NCBI GenBank assembly: GCA_035517775.1
Contig: DATIYF010000004.1
Location: 1-42,487 of the forward strand
Direction: 5' to 3'
DNA length: 42,487 nt
Source of the DNA: DATIYF01 sp035517775
Lineage (GTDB): Bacteria; Acidobacteriota; Terriglobia; Terriglobales; Acidobacteriaceae
The translations under genes were made by a program, and so were the position numbers. Below the pieces are notes generated by a model that was not told the DNA's origin, searched no databases, and was given only the letters and a program-made list of their open reading frames with translations. Positions within the stretch are counted from its first letter, which is position 1. Every line of letters starts with the position of its first letter. This document shows positions 40,254-42,487 of the stretch, in pieces.

Positions 40254-42487
40254 ATGCGGCAACTAAGATTTGGGCTTGCGCTTATGCTGCTGGCCGGAGT
40301 GATGAGTGTCCTGAAGCCCGCCCTGGGCCAGGAGGTCACGGCCGGCATCACCGGGACAGTAACAGATCCCAGCGGCGCGCCGATCAACGGCGCCACCATT
40401 AAAGCCACCGATACCGACCGGGGCACGGTGTGGAGTGCCCAGACCAACGATACCGGCTTCTTCAATATTCCGCACGTCCCGATCGGCAATTATTCGGTGG
40501 CCGCCTCAGCCCCCGGCTTTCAAACCGCCACCTACCCCAAATTCACCCTGGTGCTCAACCAGACGGCGAACCTGAGCTTTCAGATGAAGCTGGGCAACGT
40601 GAGCGAGCACGTCGAGGTCTCTGCGGCCGCGCCGGTGCTGCAGACGCAGAGCACGGAAGTGAGCACGCTGATTGACGCCAACACCAACGTCAGCCTGCCC
40701 CTGGCCTCGCGCAATTACCTGCAGTTGACCCTGCTCGCGCCCGGCGTCACCAATGTGGACCCGAGCAGCATGCGCGAGCCGCAGAACATGCTCAGCTCCG
40801 GCCGGCCTTATATCAACGGCAACCGCGAGCAGGCCAATGAGTATCTGGTGGATGGCATTCTCAACAGCGAGGACAAGAACAACGAGACGGGCTACACGCC
40901 CAGCGTGGATGCGATCCAGGAATTCAATCTGATCTCGCAGAACGCCTCGGCTGAGTTTGGCAACTACCAGGGCGGCGTGGTAAGCGCCAGCATCAAGTCT
41001 GGCACCAACAGCTTTCACGGCGACGTGTACGAATTCTTCCGCAATGACGCGCTCGACGCCAACAAGGCCTCCGCTGGCTGGACGAAGGGCGTGGACAACG
41101 GGCTGCTCGGCTTCAATGCCGAGGGCGTACAGAACAAACCTGAGCTACGCTACAACCAGTTTGGCGTGACCTTCGGCGGACCGATCATCAAAGACAAGCT
41201 GTTCTTCTTTGCCGATTACCAGGGCCAGCGACTGGTGAACGCGGGCGTGACGGAAGCGCAGGTGCTGACGCAGCAGGCGCGCAACGGCGACTTCGGGCAG
41301 CTATGCACGGATTTCGGAGGTTCTTTCGATGGTGCGGGCACGTGCACCGGAGGTACGGGAACTATTCAACTAGTCAATCCGAACACCCAGGCTCCCATCC
41401 CGTACAACGATCTGGCCAGCGCCGGGCTCGCGCCGAGTCCCGTAGCTTCTAACTTGTTTGCTCTAACCAAGTACTATCCCCTGCCGGCCATCAACACGCT
41501 AGCGGGAAATAACTTCTTCTACAACAGCGGCAACGACCTGAACAACAACCAGGGCGACCTGAAGATTGACTACAACGCCAGCGGCAAAGACCACATCTTC
41601 GGGCGCTGGTCGCAGATGGATTTGAATCAGCCTAGCCTGACCGGCTGCATCTTCTGCAATGCGGGCGCGGGCGAGGAGACCGATGAGCCGGTGCGCAACG
41701 CGGTGGTGGACTGGACCCATAGCATCACGCCGAACCTGCTGAACGAGGCGCGATTCGGCTTCAATGCGGTGCGTTTCGATTCCTCCCAGACGCCGACGTC
41801 TTCGCTGGGCAATATCAGCGAACAATTGGGCATCGCAGGCGGAAATTTCCAGGCCCCGGGGCTGGTGGAGATTGACATTCCGGGCTCGGGCCCGGGAGCG
41901 GCTGCCAGCCTGGGACTACGCAACCTGATCCAGATATTCCACTCCACCCAGGGTCAGGCGGAAGACAACGTGATCTGGGTGCACGGGCGGCAGCAGATCA
42001 AAGCCGGCTTCCAATTTGTCCGTGAGCGCCAGGACTATATTTACCAGGGCAACAACGGCGCTCTGGGATTCCTCAACATCGGGACCTTGACCGGGTCCGG
42101 ACTGGCCGACTTTTATCTGGGCGACGTGGCTGGCTCCTCGTTCCGCGACACCGGCGGCGTGGTCAGCTCGCCGGCCAAGCTGCGGGGCAACGTCTATGGC
42201 GCGTATGTGCAGGATGACTGGCGGATCACGCCCAGCCTGACCCTGAATCTCGGTCTGCGCTTCGAAGACCATACTCCGCTTTACGAACTCAATGACCGGG
42301 TGGTGAACTTCGGTCTGTACAGCGGCACTATCTACACGGCGGACGGCAGAGACAGCACCGCCAAGTTCGGCAACCAGGCGCTCTACAACAACTACACCGG
42401 CATCGGAGACTGGCTGCCGCGAGTCGGATTCGCCTGGTCGCCGGCTATGCTTGGCGGGAAGACGGTCATCCGTGCCGGCTTCGGCAT
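40254..42487 (+). CDS. TonB-dependent receptor with carboxypeptidase-regulatory domain (partial, 3' end cut)
   Basis: The first 744 residues are present; the reading frame runs off the window. AGGAGG precedes ATG 40254 (an adjacent GTG 40251 is in frame). Domains in order are a signal peptide (MRQLRFGLALMLLAGVMSVLKPALGQ), a CarboxypepD_reg/Cna-B-like domain (about 28-112; VTAGITGTVTDPSGAPINGATIKATDTDRG) and a TonB plug region (about 120-260; REQANEYLVDGILNSEDKN, YTPSVDAIQEFNLISQNASAEFGNYQGGVVSASIKSGTNSFHGDVYEFFRN). Beta-barrel strands follow (FGVTFGGPIIKDKLFFFADYQGQR). This Oar-like architecture is expanded in Acidobacteriota and imports unknown, often carbohydrate-derived, substrates. Probably controlled by the divergent GntR regulator. 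Confidence 0.93.
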   Translation, partial: MRQLRFGLALMLLAGVMSVLKPALGQEVTAGITGTVTDPSGAPINGATIKATDTDRGTVWSAQTNDTGFFNIPHVPIGNYSVAASAPGFQTATYPKFTLVLNQTANLSFQMKLGNVSEHVEVSAAAPVLQTQSTEVSTLIDANTNVSLPLASRNYLQLTLLAPGVTNVDPSSMREPQNMLSSGRPYINGNREQANEYLVDGILNSEDKNNETGYTPSVDAIQEFNLISQNASAEFGNYQGGVVSASIKSGTNSFHGDVYEFFRNDALDANKASAGWTKGVDNGLLGFNAEGVQNKPELRYNQFGVTFGGPIIKDKLFFFADYQGQRLVNAGVTEAQVLTQQARNGDFGQLCTDFGGSFDGAGTCTGGTGTIQLVNPNTQAPIPYNDLASAGLAPSPVASNLFALTKYYPLPAINTLAGNNFFYNSGNDLNNNQGDLKIDYNASGKDHIFGRWSQMDLNQPSLTGCIFCNAGAGEETDEPVRNAVVDWTHSITPNLLNEARFGFNAVRFDSSQTPTSSLGNISEQLGIAGGNFQAPGLVEIDIPGSGPGAAASLGLRNLIQIFHSTQGQAEDNVIWVHGRQQIKAGFQFVRERQDYIYQGNNGALGFLNIGTLTGSGLADFYLGDVAGSSFRDTGGVVSSPAKLRGNVYGAYVQDDWRITPSLTLNLGLRFEDHTPLYELNDRVVNFGLYSGTIYTADGRDSTAKFGNQALYNNYTGIGDWLPRVGFAWSPAMLGGKTVIRAGFG

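Overview
The window looks like a chromosomal segment of an Acidobacteriota bacterium, most likely class Terriglobia (Koribacter/Sulfotelmatobacter-like). This is an inference from gene content: a carboxypeptidase-regulatory/TonB receptor of the Oar-like type, a fused YncE-propeller/phosphoesterase, a 7-TM protein of a type I associate with this phylum, many Asp-box and TPR envelope proteins, two NtrC-type two-component systems, high GC with frequent GTG/TTG starts, and dispersed intergenic repeats. No rRNA, tRNA, CRISPR array, transposase or phage gene was seen.

Layout. 1-6.1 kb (+): a tiny secreted peptide, a 7-TM protein overlapping a second membrane protein, an AsmA-like protein and a propeller/phosphoesterase. 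6.1-7.7 kb (-): a TonB-type protein and a PEBP-fold protein. 8.1-10.8 kb (+): a Tat-exported molybdopterin oxidoreductase, its b-type cytochrome, an ECF sigma factor and a membrane anti-sigma factor with an unusual second Cys/His motif. These four are nearly contiguous and are the best candidate here for an undescribed envelope redox-stress system. 10.9-12.4 kb: an accessory islet with a Phd/ParE-type toxin-antitoxin pair (toxin C-terminus apparently lost, palindromic operator upstream) and an AT-richer secreted protein. 12.4-16.0 kb (-): uvrB and a glycosyltransferase-39-type membrane protein. 16.4-17.5 kb (+): a periplasmic TPR protein. 17.9-21.9 kb (-): response regulator, histidine kinase and a secreted coiled-coil protein. 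22.2-26.0 kb (+): an OmpA-type protein with Ig-like domains, then a 12-repeat Asp-box propeller.

26.1-30.0 kb (+): an Mrp-type Fe-S/ATPase protein and the heat-shock operon hrcA-grpE-dnaJ, preceded by a clear CIRCE operator and sigma-70-type promoter. dnaK is absent from the operon, and dnaJ has no ATG/GTG/TTG start for its complete J domain. 30.0-34.5 kb (-): a GT4 glycosyltransferase and a second NtrB/NtrC-type pair followed by a small receiver-like protein whose DHp-like helix has Asn where the phospho-accepting His should be. 34.7-37.0 kb (-): a lipoprotein and a TPR lipoprotein. 37.4-38.3 kb (+): a zinc-free quinone-oxidoreductase-type enzyme. 38.4-39.7 kb (-): a His-rich secreted protein and a GntR/HutC regulator. 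40.25 kb to the end (+): the first three quarters or so of a large TonB-dependent receptor, divergent from the GntR gene across a 546-bp region with repeated GCTATAG sites.

Three intergenic regions (7.9, 14.55 and 16.1-16.3 kb) carry copies of one degenerate inverted-repeat family built on ACCACGAAGGACACGAAG, which looks like a MITE/REP-type element.
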